Positions 53,512 to 64,000 are shown, numbered from the stretch's first letter. The stretch: 64,000 nt of DNA from Flavobacterium petrolei (GCF_003314435.2 NZ_QNVY02000003.1:186001-250000); one strand, 5' to 3'. Notes: generated by a model not told the origin, from the sequence alone. Translations and numbers: made by a program.

Positions 53512-54207
53512 ATGAAAAAGAAATTAGTAGTCTTAACTGGAGCAGGAATCAGTGCCGAAAGTGGAATCAAAACTTTTCGTGACAGTGACGGACTTTGGGA
53601 AGGTCATAACGTCAATGATGTCGCCACGCCAGAAGGCTGGCATAAAAACCCCGCTTTGGTGCTGGATTTTTATAATCAAAGGCGAAAACAACTCAAAGAA
53701 GTAACACCTAATTTGGGTCATCAGATTCTGGCTGAATTAGAGAATGAATTTGAGGTGTATATAATTACTCAAAACGTAGATGACTTACACGAACGCGCTG
53801 GTAGCACTAATGTGTTGCATTTGCATGGCGAATTATTAAAAGTGAGAAGCACGAAAAATCCAAATTACATTCTGGATTGGCAGGACGATTTAAATTTTGG
53901 CGATTTCGATGACTCTAAAAATCAATTACGCCCGCATATTGTTTGGTTTGGCGAGGAAGTTCCTGCGCTTGATGAAGCCATAACACTTACTCAAAGTGCG
54001 GATTATTTTGCGGTGATTGGGACATCCTTACAGGTGTATCCTGCGGCAGGATTAATCGATTTTACGAGTCGGGAAACACCTATTTTTTATATTGATCCAA
54101 AGCCGATAAAAATCCCAAATCTAAGAAATCCATTAGAAGTCATTCCTGAAGTGGCTTCAAAAGGTGTTGCTTTTATGAAAGAAAAATTGCTCAATCAATT
54201 GCAATGA
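53512..54207 (+). CDS. NAD-dependent protein deacylase, zinc-less class III-like sirtuin
   Basis: A 231-aa sirtuin. The NAD site is LTGAGISAESGIKTFRD near 8 and TQNVDDLHERAG near 86; the catalytic His105 lies in VLHLHGE. Between them and the end, the normal zinc ribbon (two CxxC pairs) is missing: the segment RSTKNPNYILDWQDDLNFGD has no Cys at all. Tyr54 and Arg57 in FYNQRR match the YxxR motif that gives SIRT5-type sirtuins a preference for succinyl and malonyl groups. It may act on acylated Lys in the cytoplasm. PHIVWFGEEVP and IGTSLQVYPAAGL are the closing motifs. Confidence 0.9.
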   Translation: MKKKLVVLTGAGISAESGIKTFRDSDGLWEGHNVNDVATPEGWHKNPALVLDFYNQRRKQLKEVTPNLGHQILAELENEFEVYIITQNVDDLHERAGSTNVLHLHGELLKVRSTKNPNYILDWQDDLNFGDFDDSKNQLRPHIVWFGEEVPALDEAITLTQSADYFAVIGTSLQVYPAAGLIDFTSRETPIFYIDPKPIKIPNLRNPLEVIPEVASKGVAFMKEKLLNQLQ

Positions 54208-54277
54208 CAATGGCAAAAAATCAATTATAATTGCAATAAAAATATAAACTTATACTCCATAACTTATAACTTATAAC

Positions 54278-54285
54278 TATTTTTG
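54278..54285 (+). promoter_or_regulatory. -7 box of the purB promoter
   Basis: TATTTTTG, 25 bp before the purB start codon. It follows a short run of ATAACTTATAACTTATAACT repeats. No clear TTG at the usual spacing. Confidence 0.4.
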
Positions 54286-54310
54286 TGCCTTTCGAACAAA
54301 CAACTATACA

Positions 54311-55657
54311 ATGACTACTTTAAACGAATTGAATGCTATATCGCCAATCGACGGAAGATATAGAAACAAGACTATTTCTCTGGCTCCATTTTTCTCTGAA
54401 GAAGCCTTAATCAAATACCGCGTATTGGTTGAAATTGAATATTTCATTGCTTTGTGCGAAGTGCCTTTGCCACAACTTACAACCGTAAACCCCGATGTAT
54501 TTGAAAGTTTACGCAACATTTATAAAAACTTCTCAACTGAAGATGCGCTTTGGATCAAAGAGACCGAAAAAGTAACCAACCATGATGTAAAAGCGGTGGA
54601 ATACTTCATCAAAGATGCTTTTGAAAAACTAGGCTTATCCCAATATAAAGAGTTTATCCACTTTGGATTGACATCTCAAGATATTAATAACACGGCGATT
54701 CCGCTTTCGACAAAAGAAGCTTTCGAGAAAGTATACATGCCTTCATTGATTACTTTGACTTCAAAATTGAAAGATTTAAGTATCGAATGGGCGGCTATTC
54801 CAATGCTTGCGCGTACGCATGGACAACCTGCTTCTCCAACGCGTTTGGGTAAAGAAATTGGTGTTTTTGTAGAGCGTCTAGAAGAGCAAATGCGTTTGTT
54901 GTTTAATGTTCCCTTTGCGGCTAAATTTGGTGGTGCAACCGGAAATTACAACGCGCATCACGTGGCGTATCCACAAATTGACTGGAGAAAATTCGGAGGA
55001 AAATTTGTAGAGGAAAACCTTGGTTTACACCACTCCTTCCCTACTACACAAATTGAACATTACGATCATTTCGCTGCATTTTTTGATGCATTAAAAAGAA
55101 TAAATACCATCATCATTGATTTAGACCGAGATATTTGGACGTACGTTTCAATGGAATATTTCAAACAAAAAATCAAAGCGGGAGAAATAGGATCTTCGGC
55201 AATGCCACACAAAGTAAACCCTATTGATTTTGAAAACTCAGAAGGAAATTTAGGAATTGCCAATGCAATTTTTGAACATCTTTCGGCTAAATTACCTTTG
55301 TCAAGATTACAACGTGATTTAACAGATAGTACGGTTTTGAGAAATATTGGTGTACCAATGGGACATACGTTAATTGCTTTTGAAGCTACTTTGAAAGGAT
55401 TGAACAAATTGTTATTGAACGAACCAAAATTTCACGAAGATTTAGAAAAAAACTGGGCCGTTGTTGCTGAAGCAATTCAAACCATTTTACGTCGTGAAGG
55501 ATATCCTAATCCGTATGAAGCGTTGAAAGGATTGACCAGAACCAATGAAGCGATTGATAAAAACGCAATTCATGGTTTTATTGCAACCCTAGATGTTTCG
55601 GATGCAATCAAAGCGGAATTGATGCAAATCACTCCAAGCAATTTCTTAGGAATATAG
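54311..55657 (+). CDS. purB: Adenylosuccinate lyase
   Basis: Catalyses two steps of purine synthesis: release of fumarate from SAICAR and from adenylosuccinate. The 448-aa protein has NAISPIDGRYRNKT near 8, VTNHDVKAVEYFIKD near 90, FGLTSQDINNTA near 120, ARTHGQPASPTRLGKE near 166 (the general acid/base His is in the TH), and the fumarase superfamily signature GSSAMPHKVNPIDFEN near 296. It is the long E. coli-type PurB. Terminated by the strong hairpin at 55682. Confidence 0.95.
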   Translation: MTTLNELNAISPIDGRYRNKTISLAPFFSEEALIKYRVLVEIEYFIALCEVPLPQLTTVNPDVFESLRNIYKNFSTEDALWIKETEKVTNHDVKAVEYFIKDAFEKLGLSQYKEFIHFGLTSQDINNTAIPLSTKEAFEKVYMPSLITLTSKLKDLSIEWAAIPMLARTHGQPASPTRLGKEIGVFVERLEEQMRLLFNVPFAAKFGGATGNYNAHHVAYPQIDWRKFGGKFVEENLGLHHSFPTTQIEHYDHFAAFFDALKRINTIIIDLDRDIWTYVSMEYFKQKIKAGEIGSSAMPHKVNPIDFENSEGNLGIANAIFEHLSAKLPLSRLQRDLTDSTVLRNIGVPMGHTLIAFEATLKGLNKLLLNEPKFHEDLEKNWAVVAEAIQTILRREGYPNPYEALKGLTRTNEAIDKNAIHGFIATLDVSDAIKAELMQITPSNFLGI

Positions 55658-55681
55658 TTTAACAAAATTATTTGATTTTAT

Positions 55682-55728
55682 AAAATCCCGTTGAAAAGGA
55701 ACACTAAATTCTTTTCAACGGGATTTTT
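55682..55728 (+). terminator. Terminator after purB
   Basis: A perfect 17-bp stem: AAAATCCCGTTGAAAAG (55682-55698) and CTTTTCAACGGGATTTT (55711-55727), followed by T residues. Confidence 0.9.
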
Positions 55729-55840
55729 GTTGCTAAAAAAATCATAAAAAGCTGTTTTAAGCATTAATTATACTTTCAAAATTAAAGTTTTTTTATATCT
55801 TACCAACATACACAAAACCTTAAAAAACAAATATACGCCT

Positions 55841-58081
55841 ATGGATGCCGCAGAAACAGTAGCAAACGCCTCACACCATTTACAACCTTTAATCAGTGAT
55901 TTAGGATTAATCCTAATGACCGCCGCGGTGGCCGTTTTGTTATTTAAAAAAATCAAACAACCTTTAGTTCTCGGTTATTTAATAGCTGGATTTTTGGCTG
56001 GAAACCATTTTGATTTTTTCCCTTCCATAAAAGACATTAAAAGCGTAGAAGTTTGGGCAGAAATTGGAGTAATCTTTTTATTGTTCAGTTTAGGACTGGA
56101 ATTCAGTTTTAAAAAACTGATGAAAGTGGGCGGAACAGCATCAATTACCGCTATAACCCAAATTCTTGCAATGGTTTCCATCGGTTATTTAGTAGGTCAA
56201 TGGATTGGCTGGAAACCTATGGACAGCATATTTTTAGGAGTAATCCTTTCTATTTCTTCTACTACTATTATCCTGAAAACCTTTGACGAACTCGGAGTAA
56301 AAACCCAAAAATTTGCTGGAATCGTTATTGGCTCGCTTATTGTCCAGGATTTAGTTGCCATTTTAATGATGGTTTTACTATCAACAATTGCTGTGAGCCA
56401 ACAGTTTTCAGGAAGTGAATTGTTATTATCTGTTCTAAAATTGATCTTTTTCTTGACGATATGGTTTGTAGGTGGTATCTTTTTTATCCCAACATTACTT
56501 AAAAAAGCAAAGAATCTTTTGACGGACGAAATGCTGCTAATCATTTCACTTGCTTTGTGTTTGATGATGGTTATTTTAGCAGCCAATGTCGGTTTTTCTC
56601 CTGCTTTAGGCGCATTCATCATGGGTTCTATCATTGCCGAAACGACTCAGGCAGAACATATTGAACATTTAGTTAAACCCGTAAAAGATCTTTTTGGAGC
56701 TGTTTTTTTCGTCTCGGTTGGTATGTTGATTAACCCTGATACCTTATACGAATATGCTTTACCTGTCGCTATTTTGACTTTTGTGGTGATTTTGGGACAA
56801 TCCATCAGTTCTACGATTGGTGCTTTACTTTCAGGACAGCCACTGAAACAATCGGTGCAAACCGGAATGAGTTTATCGCAAATTGGGGAATTCTCTTTTA
56901 TCATTGCTACTCTAGGAATGACGTTGAATGTAACGAGTGATTTCCTATATCCTATTGTAGTAGCAGTATCAGCAGTAACAACTTTTACCACGCCTTTTAT
57001 GGTGAAATTCTCCACTCCGTTTTCTGAATATCTCGAGAAAAAATTACCTCGAAAATGGATTAAAAAAATTGAACGCTACAGTGCCAATGCGCAATCTATA
57101 AAATTGGTTAGCAACTGGCAGATAGTCGTTCGCGCTTTTCTGACACAAGTAATTATTCATTCTGTCATTATAGTGGCTGTTATTTTACTTTCGTCTAAAT
57201 TCATTTTACCTTTAGTAAAAGACTCACAATTTGGAAATATATTCGCTGCATTAATTACATTAGTGATAATATCTCCTTTTTTATGGGCACTTTCTTTACG
57301 ACGCGTTGCTGTAAAAGAAGTGGCCATTTTAAGAGAGGAACGTAAATACCGTGGTCCCATTTTGATGATGATTTTGTTGCGAATGGTGTTGACTCTTTTC
57401 TATATTGGATTTTTATTGAATATCTTTTTCTCTCCAATAATTGCATTTATAGCTTTGATAGCAGCGGTTGTTATCTATTTTGTTTTTCCAAAAAAACTAA
57501 ACGCGCAATACCATAAAATAGAAGACCACTTTCTAAAAAATCTTAATGCCCGAGAAATCAAAAAAGCCATTAGAAGCCGAAGCGATTTAACACCGTGGGA
57601 CGGTCACATGACCACTTTTGATATTGCTCCAACATCCAATATTGCTGGAAAAACTTTAGAAGAGTTGCGTATTCGGGAGCAACTAGGTATTAATATCGCC
57701 TTTATCAAACGTGGAGAAATCATGATTAATATCCCTAATAAAAGCGAACGTTTATTTCCTGGGGATGAAATTTGCGTCATTGGAACAGACAACCAAGTCA
57801 AGGAATTTAAATCATATTTGCATCAAAATGAAATAGAAATCCCGGAAAAAGTTGTTGATACCGATATCATCTTAAAACAATTAGAACTTAAGGAAGAAGA
57901 ATTTATTGGTAAAAATATCCGCGACTCATTATTACGAGAAAAAACAAATGGTTTGATTGTGGGAATTGAAAGAAGTGGAAAACGAATCTTGAATCCAGAG
58001 TCCAATATGATTTTAGAAAAAAATGATATTCTTTGGGTCGTAGGAAGTAAAAAATTACTAACCACGTTTTTCAAAAATTAG
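55841..58081 (+). CDS. CPA2 cation:proton antiporter with extra membrane region and two TrkA-C domains
   Basis: A 746-aa membrane protein. Residues 15-385 form the Na+/H+ exchanger domain (LLFSLGLEFSFKKL, SLIVQDLVAILMM with the QD pair, NVGFSPALGAFIMGSIIAE). Residues about 425-560 add three or four further TM helices that ordinary CPA2 antiporters lack. Two TrkA-C/RCK_C modules follow (about 590-660, FDIAPTSNIAGKTL and LFPGDEICVIG; about 675-745, FIGKNIRDSLLREKTNGLIVGIE), while no TrkA-N (Rossmann) domain lies between. It probably exchanges K+ or Na+ for H+. Gating ligand unknown; c-di-AMP binding by RCK_C has been reported for relatives. Confidence 0.88.
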   Translation: MDAAETVANASHHLQPLISDLGLILMTAAVAVLLFKKIKQPLVLGYLIAGFLAGNHFDFFPSIKDIKSVEVWAEIGVIFLLFSLGLEFSFKKLMKVGGTASITAITQILAMVSIGYLVGQWIGWKPMDSIFLGVILSISSTTIILKTFDELGVKTQKFAGIVIGSLIVQDLVAILMMVLLSTIAVSQQFSGSELLLSVLKLIFFLTIWFVGGIFFIPTLLKKAKNLLTDEMLLIISLALCLMMVILAANVGFSPALGAFIMGSIIAETTQAEHIEHLVKPVKDLFGAVFFVSVGMLINPDTLYEYALPVAILTFVVILGQSISSTIGALLSGQPLKQSVQTGMSLSQIGEFSFIIATLGMTLNVTSDFLYPIVVAVSAVTTFTTPFMVKFSTPFSEYLEKKLPRKWIKKIERYSANAQSIKLVSNWQIVVRAFLTQVIIHSVIIVAVILLSSKFILPLVKDSQFGNIFAALITLVIISPFLWALSLRRVAVKEVAILREERKYRGPILMMILLRMVLTLFYIGFLLNIFFSPIIAFIALIAAVVIYFVFPKKLNAQYHKIEDHFLKNLNAREIKKAIRSRSDLTPWDGHMTTFDIAPTSNIAGKTLEELRIREQLGINIAFIKRGEIMINIPNKSERLFPGDEICVIGTDNQVKEFKSYLHQNEIEIPEKVVDTDIILKQLELKEEEFIGKNIRDSLLREKTNGLIVGIERSGKRILNPESNMILEKNDILWVVGSKKLLTTFFKN

Positions 58082-58159
58082 ACACTAAATAAAGTTTCTA
58101 AAATTATAATTATAATTCCATTTTGATGGAATAATTGCTTACCAAATATCTTTATAATT

Positions 58160-58208
58160 AAATCCTGTCAGAATAAAAGTTACGATTTTGTTTTGAGAGG
58201 ATTTTTTG
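58160..58208 (+). terminator. Terminator after the antiporter gene
   Basis: AAATCCTGTCAGAA pairs imperfectly with TTTTGAGAGGATTT (two mismatches) and is followed by a T run. It separates the antiporter from the kef-like pair downstream. Confidence 0.5.
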
Positions 58209-58369
58209 TTTTTTAACAATAAAAATAAAAAATAGCTTCTGAAAAAATTATAGCATTACAATTAACCAATATTTTATATCTTTCAGTATGTTTTTAAATT
58301 CCATACAATTCTAAAAATCAAATAGATAATACGCATTAACTCAAAAAAGAAACAGCAAAAATAATTTTC

Positions 58370-58975
58370 ATGTCAAAAAATAAAATCTTAATCTTATTTT
58401 CCCATCCGCTTTTTGAGAAATCACAAGCGAATAAAGCCTTAGTGGAAAATATTCCCATTTCAGAAAACATAACTTTTCATGATTTATATGAGGAATACCC
58501 GGATTTTGATATTGATGTAAAAAGGGAACAAACATTGTTGAGTCAGCATAATATTATTATCTGGCATCATCCCATGTACTGGTACAGCTGTCCGCCGTTG
58601 ATGAAACAATGGATTGACATGGTACTGGAACACAACTGGGCTTATGGTAAAAAAGGTACTGCATTACAGGATAAAATTATTTTTCAGGTAATTACAACTG
58701 GTGGTGACAAAGAAAATTATTGCGAAACAGGCAGTGACAGATACACTGTTCTAGAATTATTAGAACCGTTTAACCAAACAGCAAAAGTGTGTAATATGAA
58801 GTATTTACCGCCTTTTGTGGTACATGGTACACACAACATGACTAAGGAGGATTATGAAAAAAACGGATTGGTTTACGGTTATTTTCTGGACTATTTAGAA
58901 AATAATGATTTAGATACGGATGAAATTTTGCAATACCATTATTTGAACGAGTGGTTTGCTACAATACTAACATAA
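58370..58975 (+). CDS. NAD(P)H-dependent oxidoreductase (KefF-like flavodoxin fold)
   Basis: A 201-aa flavoprotein, the ancillary subunit type of Kef K+ efflux systems. It begins KILILFSHPLFEKSQANKAL (flavodoxin_2 phosphate-site region) and has HDLYEEYPDFDIDVKREQ, IIWHHPMYWYSCPPLMKQWID and NWAYGKKGTALQDK, all typical of the KefF/MdaB/NQO group. The stop codon lies one base before the ATG of the next gene (TAAG ATG), so the two are translationally coupled. It may reduce quinones and activate the antiporter. Confidence 0.9.
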   Translation: MSKNKILILFSHPLFEKSQANKALVENIPISENITFHDLYEEYPDFDIDVKREQTLLSQHNIIIWHHPMYWYSCPPLMKQWIDMVLEHNWAYGKKGTALQDKIIFQVITTGGDKENYCETGSDRYTVLELLEPFNQTAKVCNMKYLPPFVVHGTHNMTKEDYEKNGLVYGYFLDYLENNDLDTDEILQYHYLNEWFATILT

Positions 58976-58976
58976 G

Positions 58977-60866
58977 ATGGATACCAATTTTTTATTACAG
59001 GCAATCATTTACTTGTCAGCAGCCGTAATTTGCGTTCCAATTGCTAAAAAATTAGGATTGAGTTCAATTTTGGGCTACTTATTGGCGGGAATCGTAATTG
59101 GCCCCTATGTCCTTGGTTTTATTGGACAGGAAGGCCAGGATATTATGCATTTCGCTGAATTTGGTGTGGTAATGATGCTGTTTTTGATAGGCTTAGAACT
59201 GGAACCCAACAAGTTTTGGAAAATGCGAAAATTTATTATTGGAATGGGTTCTGGTCAAGTCGCGGGCACCACGCTAATTCTTTTCCTGGGATCCCTTTTA
59301 TTTATGGATTGGAAATGGGAAACCGCATTAGCAATAGCATTGGCATTAGCTTTATCTTCTACAGCTATTGTATTACAAACTTTAAAGGAAAAAGGATTGT
59401 CAAATACGTCTGTGGGACGTTCCTCTTTTGCTGTTTTACTTTTTCAGGATATCGCTGTTATCCCAATTTTAGCTTTTCTGCCGCTTTTGTCAACAGTAAA
59501 TATAGAAACAACAAATGATGCACCACAATCCTTAATCACTGGCTTTTCCAGTTGGCTGCAAACATTAGTTGTTATAGGAAGTATTTCTACCATATATTTT
59601 GCGGGACGTTTTCTATTTGTTCCATTATTGCACATTATTGCAAGAACACGCTTGCAGGAACTGTTTACCGCTTCAGCATTATTATTAGTAGTTGGCGTTT
59701 CCTATTCCATGCAATTGGTTGGTTTAAGTCCTGCTTTGGGGGCTTTTATGGCAGGAGTCGTATTGGCTAACTCTGAATTTCGCCATGAATTAGAAGGCGA
59801 TATCGCACCATTCAAAGGATTACTTTTAGGCTTATTTTTCCTTGGCGTAGGCGCATCGATAAATTTCCAATTGATTATTGAAAATCCACTTTTCATTTTT
59901 GCTTTTGGAGCCATCCTGACCCTTGTAAAATTCGCTGTTTTGTTTGTAATAAGTAGATTTCATAAAAAAAATACCGATCAAAATTTATTGTTTGCTTTTG
60001 GCTTAAGCCAAGCGGGAGAATTTGGCTTCGTAATTATGAGTTTTTGTATGCAGTTGAATATTGTCCCTAACATATTAGCCAATCAAATAATGGCAGTAAT
60101 CGCAATGAGTATGGTTGCAACTCCTTTTTTACTTTTAATAAATGAGCGGTTAATTTATCCAAATTCAAGAACTAAAGAAAAAGGAACCGAAATCAAAAAA
60201 GATAACGATTTTATAGACGAGGATAGTCCCGTAATTATTGCTGGTTTTGGTCATTTTGGAAGTACAGTTGGACGTTTATTACGAGCCAATAAAGTAAAAA
60301 CAACCATTCTGGATTATGATTCTGATCGAATTGATTTATTGCGGAAAATGGGTTTCAAAGTGTATTATGGTGATGCAACACGATTAGAGTTATTGAAAGC
60401 TGCTGGTTGTGAGAATGCAAAGCTTTTTATTGCTGCCATAGATAATCCAACGGTAAATTTACAAGTGATTGAAACCTTGAAAAAGCACTTTCCAAACTTA
60501 AAAATTCTAACTCGTGCCCGAAATAGAAACGATGCGTATGAATTAATCGATCATAAAGTCGAACATATTTACCGGGAAACTTTATATAGTGCGGTTAATA
60601 TGGGTGTTGATGCATTAGTAGAATTAGGTCATCGAAAATATACTGCTACCAGACAAGGCCAACAATTTATAAAATACGATGAAATTACCACCCGAAAATT
60701 AGCCGAAAAACGACATGATAAAATGGCTTATATGATTACCATCAAAGAAGAAATTGAACTGCAGGAACAACTGCTGAAGAGCGATATTTATTCCCAAGTG
60801 GCAGCAACAAATCACAGTTGGGACAGCGGGCATTTGAAGAAAAACCTTTCGGAATCCTCAGACTAA
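58977..60866 (+). CDS. KefC/KefB-like K+:H+ antiporter with TrkA-N domain
   Basis: A 629-aa CPA2 antiporter. Residues 1-390 form the exchanger part: GYLLAGIVIGPYVLGF, EFGVVMMLFLIGLELEPNKFW, the LFQDIAVIPILAF motif, and LVGLSPALGAFMAGVVLANSEFRHELE. The cytosolic TrkA-N/KTN domain begins near 416 (VIIAGFGHFGSTVGRLLRAN; Rossmann GxGxxG) and contains YYGDATRLELLKAAG. The C-terminal 90 residues are charged. The KefF-like gene precedes it, as in enterobacterial kefFC. Known KefC is controlled by glutathione adducts; this lineage makes bacillithiol instead. Confidence 0.92.
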   Translation: MDTNFLLQAIIYLSAAVICVPIAKKLGLSSILGYLLAGIVIGPYVLGFIGQEGQDIMHFAEFGVVMMLFLIGLELEPNKFWKMRKFIIGMGSGQVAGTTLILFLGSLLFMDWKWETALAIALALALSSTAIVLQTLKEKGLSNTSVGRSSFAVLLFQDIAVIPILAFLPLLSTVNIETTNDAPQSLITGFSSWLQTLVVIGSISTIYFAGRFLFVPLLHIIARTRLQELFTASALLLVVGVSYSMQLVGLSPALGAFMAGVVLANSEFRHELEGDIAPFKGLLLGLFFLGVGASINFQLIIENPLFIFAFGAILTLVKFAVLFVISRFHKKNTDQNLLFAFGLSQAGEFGFVIMSFCMQLNIVPNILANQIMAVIAMSMVATPFLLLINERLIYPNSRTKEKGTEIKKDNDFIDEDSPVIIAGFGHFGSTVGRLLRANKVKTTILDYDSDRIDLLRKMGFKVYYGDATRLELLKAAGCENAKLFIAAIDNPTVNLQVIETLKKHFPNLKILTRARNRNDAYELIDHKVEHIYRETLYSAVNMGVDALVELGHRKYTATRQGQQFIKYDEITTRKLAEKRHDKMAYMITIKEEIELQEQLLKSDIYSQVAATNHSWDSGHLKKNLSESSD

Positions 60867-60882
60867 AAACTTTTACAAAAGT

Positions 60883-60931
60883 AAAAAGGCATAATTAAAA
60901 CCGATAACGGAATTAATTATGCCTTTTTTAT
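60883..60931. terminator. Bidirectional terminator
   Basis: AAAAAGGCATAATTAA and TTAATTATGCCTTTTT (60883-60898 and 60913-60928) form a perfect 16-bp stem between the convergent kefC-like and guaB genes. Confidence 0.9.
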
Positions 60932-60950
60932 TGTTTTAAAAAACTAAAAA

Positions 60951-62423
60951 TTATCTTGAATAATTTGGAGCTTCTTTTGTAATCGTAACATTATGAGGGT
61001 GACTTTCATTGATTCCGCTGGCTGTTATGCGAACAAAACGCCCGGTTTCCTGTAAAGTTGGAACATCTTTTGAACCACAATATCCCATTCCGGCACGAAG
61101 ACCACCAATGAATTGTTGCATACTTTCGTTCAATTCTCCTTTGTAAGGAACACGACCTACAATTCCTTCTGGAACCAGTTTTTTCACATCATCTTCAACA
61201 TCTTGGAAATAACGGTCTTTTGAACCTTCCTGCATCGCTTCAACAGAACCCATTCCACGATACGATTTGAATTTTCTTCCTTCGAAAATGATAGTTTCAC
61301 CAGGAGATTCCATTGTTCCTGCTAATAATGAACCTAGCATCACACAGTCAGCACCGGCAGCAATTGCTTTCGGGATATCACCTGTGTAGCGAATTCCACC
61401 ATCAGCAATTACTGGAACTCCAGTTCCTTTGATAGCTGCAGCCACTTCAAGAACAGCAGAAAATTGAGGGAAACCAACACCAGCAACAATACGAGTCGTA
61501 CAAATAGAACCTGGACCGATTCCCACTTTCACACCATCTGCTCCATTTTCAACTAAAAACTTAGCTGCTTCCGGAGTTGCAATATTACCTACAATTACAT
61601 CTATTTGGGGAAATTTGCTTTTTACTTCTTTTAATACATTGACAACACCTTGCGTATGCCCGTGAGCGGTATCAATAATAATGGCATCAACACCAGCGTT
61701 CACCAAAGCTTCTGCTCTTTGAACGGCGTCACCTGTAACACCAATCGCTGCAGCAACGCGCAAACGACCGTAAACATCCTTATTGGCAATTGGTTTTTGG
61801 GTTAATTTAGTGATGTCTCTAAAAGTAATCAAACCCACTAATTTGTAAGCTGCGTTTACAACAGGTAATTTTTCGATTTTATGGCCTTGCAAAACTACTT
61901 CTGCTTGTTCCAGAGAAGTACCTTCAGCAACAGTAACCAAGTTTTCACTGGTCATTACCTCAACAATAGGTCTTGAACTATTTTTTTCGAAACGTAAATC
62001 TCTGTTGGTAACGATTCCTTTTAGTATTTGATTTTCATCTACAATTGGAATACCTCCAATACCAAATTCTTTCATGGCGTTTTTGGCATCAGCAACCGTA
62101 GAAGTTAATGGCAAAGTAACCGGATCGATAATCATTCCAGACTCTGCACGTTTTACTTTTCTAACTTTCGCAGCTTGTTGCTCGATAGTCATATTTTTAT
62201 GCAAAACGCCTATTCCTCCTTCTTGAGCCATAGCAATTGCCATAGCACTTTCGGTTACGGTATCCATAGCAGCGGATACAATAGGAACATTTAGCGTTAT
62301 ATTTCTTGAAAATTTTGATTGAATACTCACTTCGCGAGGAAGCACATTTGAGTAGTTAGGAACTAATAGAACATCATCGTAAGTTAATCCTTCACCGATA
62401 ATCTTAGAGTTGTGTGCGATCAT
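60951..62423 (-). CDS. guaB: Inosine-5'-monophosphate dehydrogenase
   Basis: Oxidises IMP to XMP, the committed step of GMP synthesis. The 490-aa protein has the start [13 protein letters not shown] and the (beta/alpha)8 barrel interrupted by two CBS domains (about 95-205; [16 protein letters not shown] and [17 protein letters not shown] blocks). The catalytic loop is [11 protein letters not shown] with Cys308; [26 protein letters not shown] and the flap motif GRVPYKGE are also present. It lies opposite the P-type ATPase gene with 164 bp between starts. Confidence 0.97.
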   Translation of the reverse strand: MIAHNSKIIGEGLTYDDVLLVPNYSNVLPREVSIQSKFSRNITLNVPIVSAAMDTVTESAMAIAMAQEGGIGVLHKNMTIEQQAAKVRKVKRAESGMIIDPVTLPLTSTVADAKNAMKEFGIGGIPIVDENQILKGIVTNRDLRFEKNSSRPIVEVMTSENLVTVAEGTSLEQAEVVLQGHKIEKLPVVNAAYKLVGLITFRDITKLTQKPIANKDVYGRLRVAAAIGVTGDAVQRAEALVNAGVDAIIIDTAHGHTQGVVNVLKEVKSKFPQIDVIVGNIATPEAAKFLVENGADGVKVGIGPGSICTTRIVAGVGFPQFSAVLEVAAAIKGTGVPVIADGGIRYTGDIPKAIAAGADCVMLGSLLAGTMESPGETIIFEGRKFKSYRGMGSVEAMQEGSKDRYFQDVEDDVKKLVPEGIVGRVPYKGELNESMQQFIGGLRAGMGYCGSKDVPTLQETGRFVRITASGINESHPHNVTITKEAPNYSR

Positions 62424-62452
62424 TGCAATTGTAGTTGGAGTTTAATTGCGTG

Positions 62453-62460
62453 CAAATATA
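62453..62460 (-). promoter_or_regulatory. -7 box of the guaB promoter
   Basis: TATATTTG on the minus strand, 29 bp before the guaB ATG. No TTG occurs at the usual spacing. Confidence 0.4.
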
Positions 62461-62587
62461 GATAATTTTAAGCAAAAAATTGCTATCATTTTCCAATAAA
62501 TAATTAAATTGCAGTTCAAAGTCAATTCTTTGGTTCCAAATTACCCCTTGCTTTCCAACCCAGAAAATCCGTTTAATTTATTTTGCT

Positions 62588-64000
<1,413 letters not shown>

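Noticed and set aside
56197..56634. Minus-strand frame of 145 residues in the antiporter gene
   Set aside because: Antisense to conserved membrane helices of a CPA2 antiporter; composition is that of reversed hydrophobic codons.

Overview
The window is a 64 kb chromosomal segment of a low-GC Bacteroidota, most likely Flavobacterium or a close Flavobacteriaceae relative. The evidence is a T9SS type B sorting domain on a secreted LRR protein, bacillithiol synthesis (BshC), a DUF2795-secA pair, the rpmB-rpmG-DUF4295-ftsY gene order, lipoproteins with short lipoboxes, little Shine-Dalgarno signal, and promoters of the Bacteroidota form TTG-N19..23-TAnnTTTG. I saw no rRNA, tRNA, CRISPR array, prophage, insertion sequence or replication origin.

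Layout. 0-9 kb: a lipoprotein amidase, an OmpL-type porin, small envelope proteins, an aldehyde dehydrogenase, a CHASE4 hybrid histidine kinase, a HemG-like flavoprotein and an NTF2-like secreted protein. 9-15 kb (minus): a three-gene biotin-dependent acyl-CoA carboxylase operon and a B12-binding radical SAM protein. 15-24 kb: a T9SS-exported LRR protein, an MFS transporter, BshC, Ndk, a DciA-like protein and a serine hydrolase. 24-34 kb (mostly minus): ftsY and ribosomal proteins L33 and L28 with two small genes, CinA, an HPt protein, an exported Ppx/GppA-like protein, an FAH-family hydrolase, a DnaQ-like exonuclease, a 2-oxoacid dehydrogenase E2 and a glycosyltransferase. 34-48 kb: a secreted protein, an ABC-F ATPase, an unusual SDR, a methyltransferase, a LolD-like ATPase, an ATP-grasp enzyme, a PduO-type adenosyltransferase, DUF2795 and SecA. 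48-51 kb: an accessory pocket with an unrecognised membrane/coiled-coil protein, a NERD-domain protein and a DUF4177 protein, rich in repeats and hairpins. 51-64 kb: a TetR regulator with a Tat-type HAD dehalogenase, TrmH, a class III-like sirtuin, PurB, two CPA2 antiporters with a KefF-like oxidoreductase, GuaB, and a P-type ATPase cut by the window end.

How the genes fit together. The carboxylase, the adenosyltransferase and the B12-binding radical SAM protein suggest propionyl/methylmalonyl-CoA and cobalamin metabolism. BshC and the Kef-like K+ efflux module suggest thiol and electrophile defence. SecA, FtsY, LolD-like ATPase and T9SS cargo reflect protein export. The most notable non-coding content is three families of dispersed repeats: a structured repeat of about 80-150 bp in four copies, a MITE-like element with 'aacttatatgacttatatg' ends in two copies, and an 85-bp terminator-bearing direct repeat on either side of the DUF4177 gene. 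Palindromic TetR operators and a (AAT)9 microsatellite inside the P-type ATPase gene also stand out.
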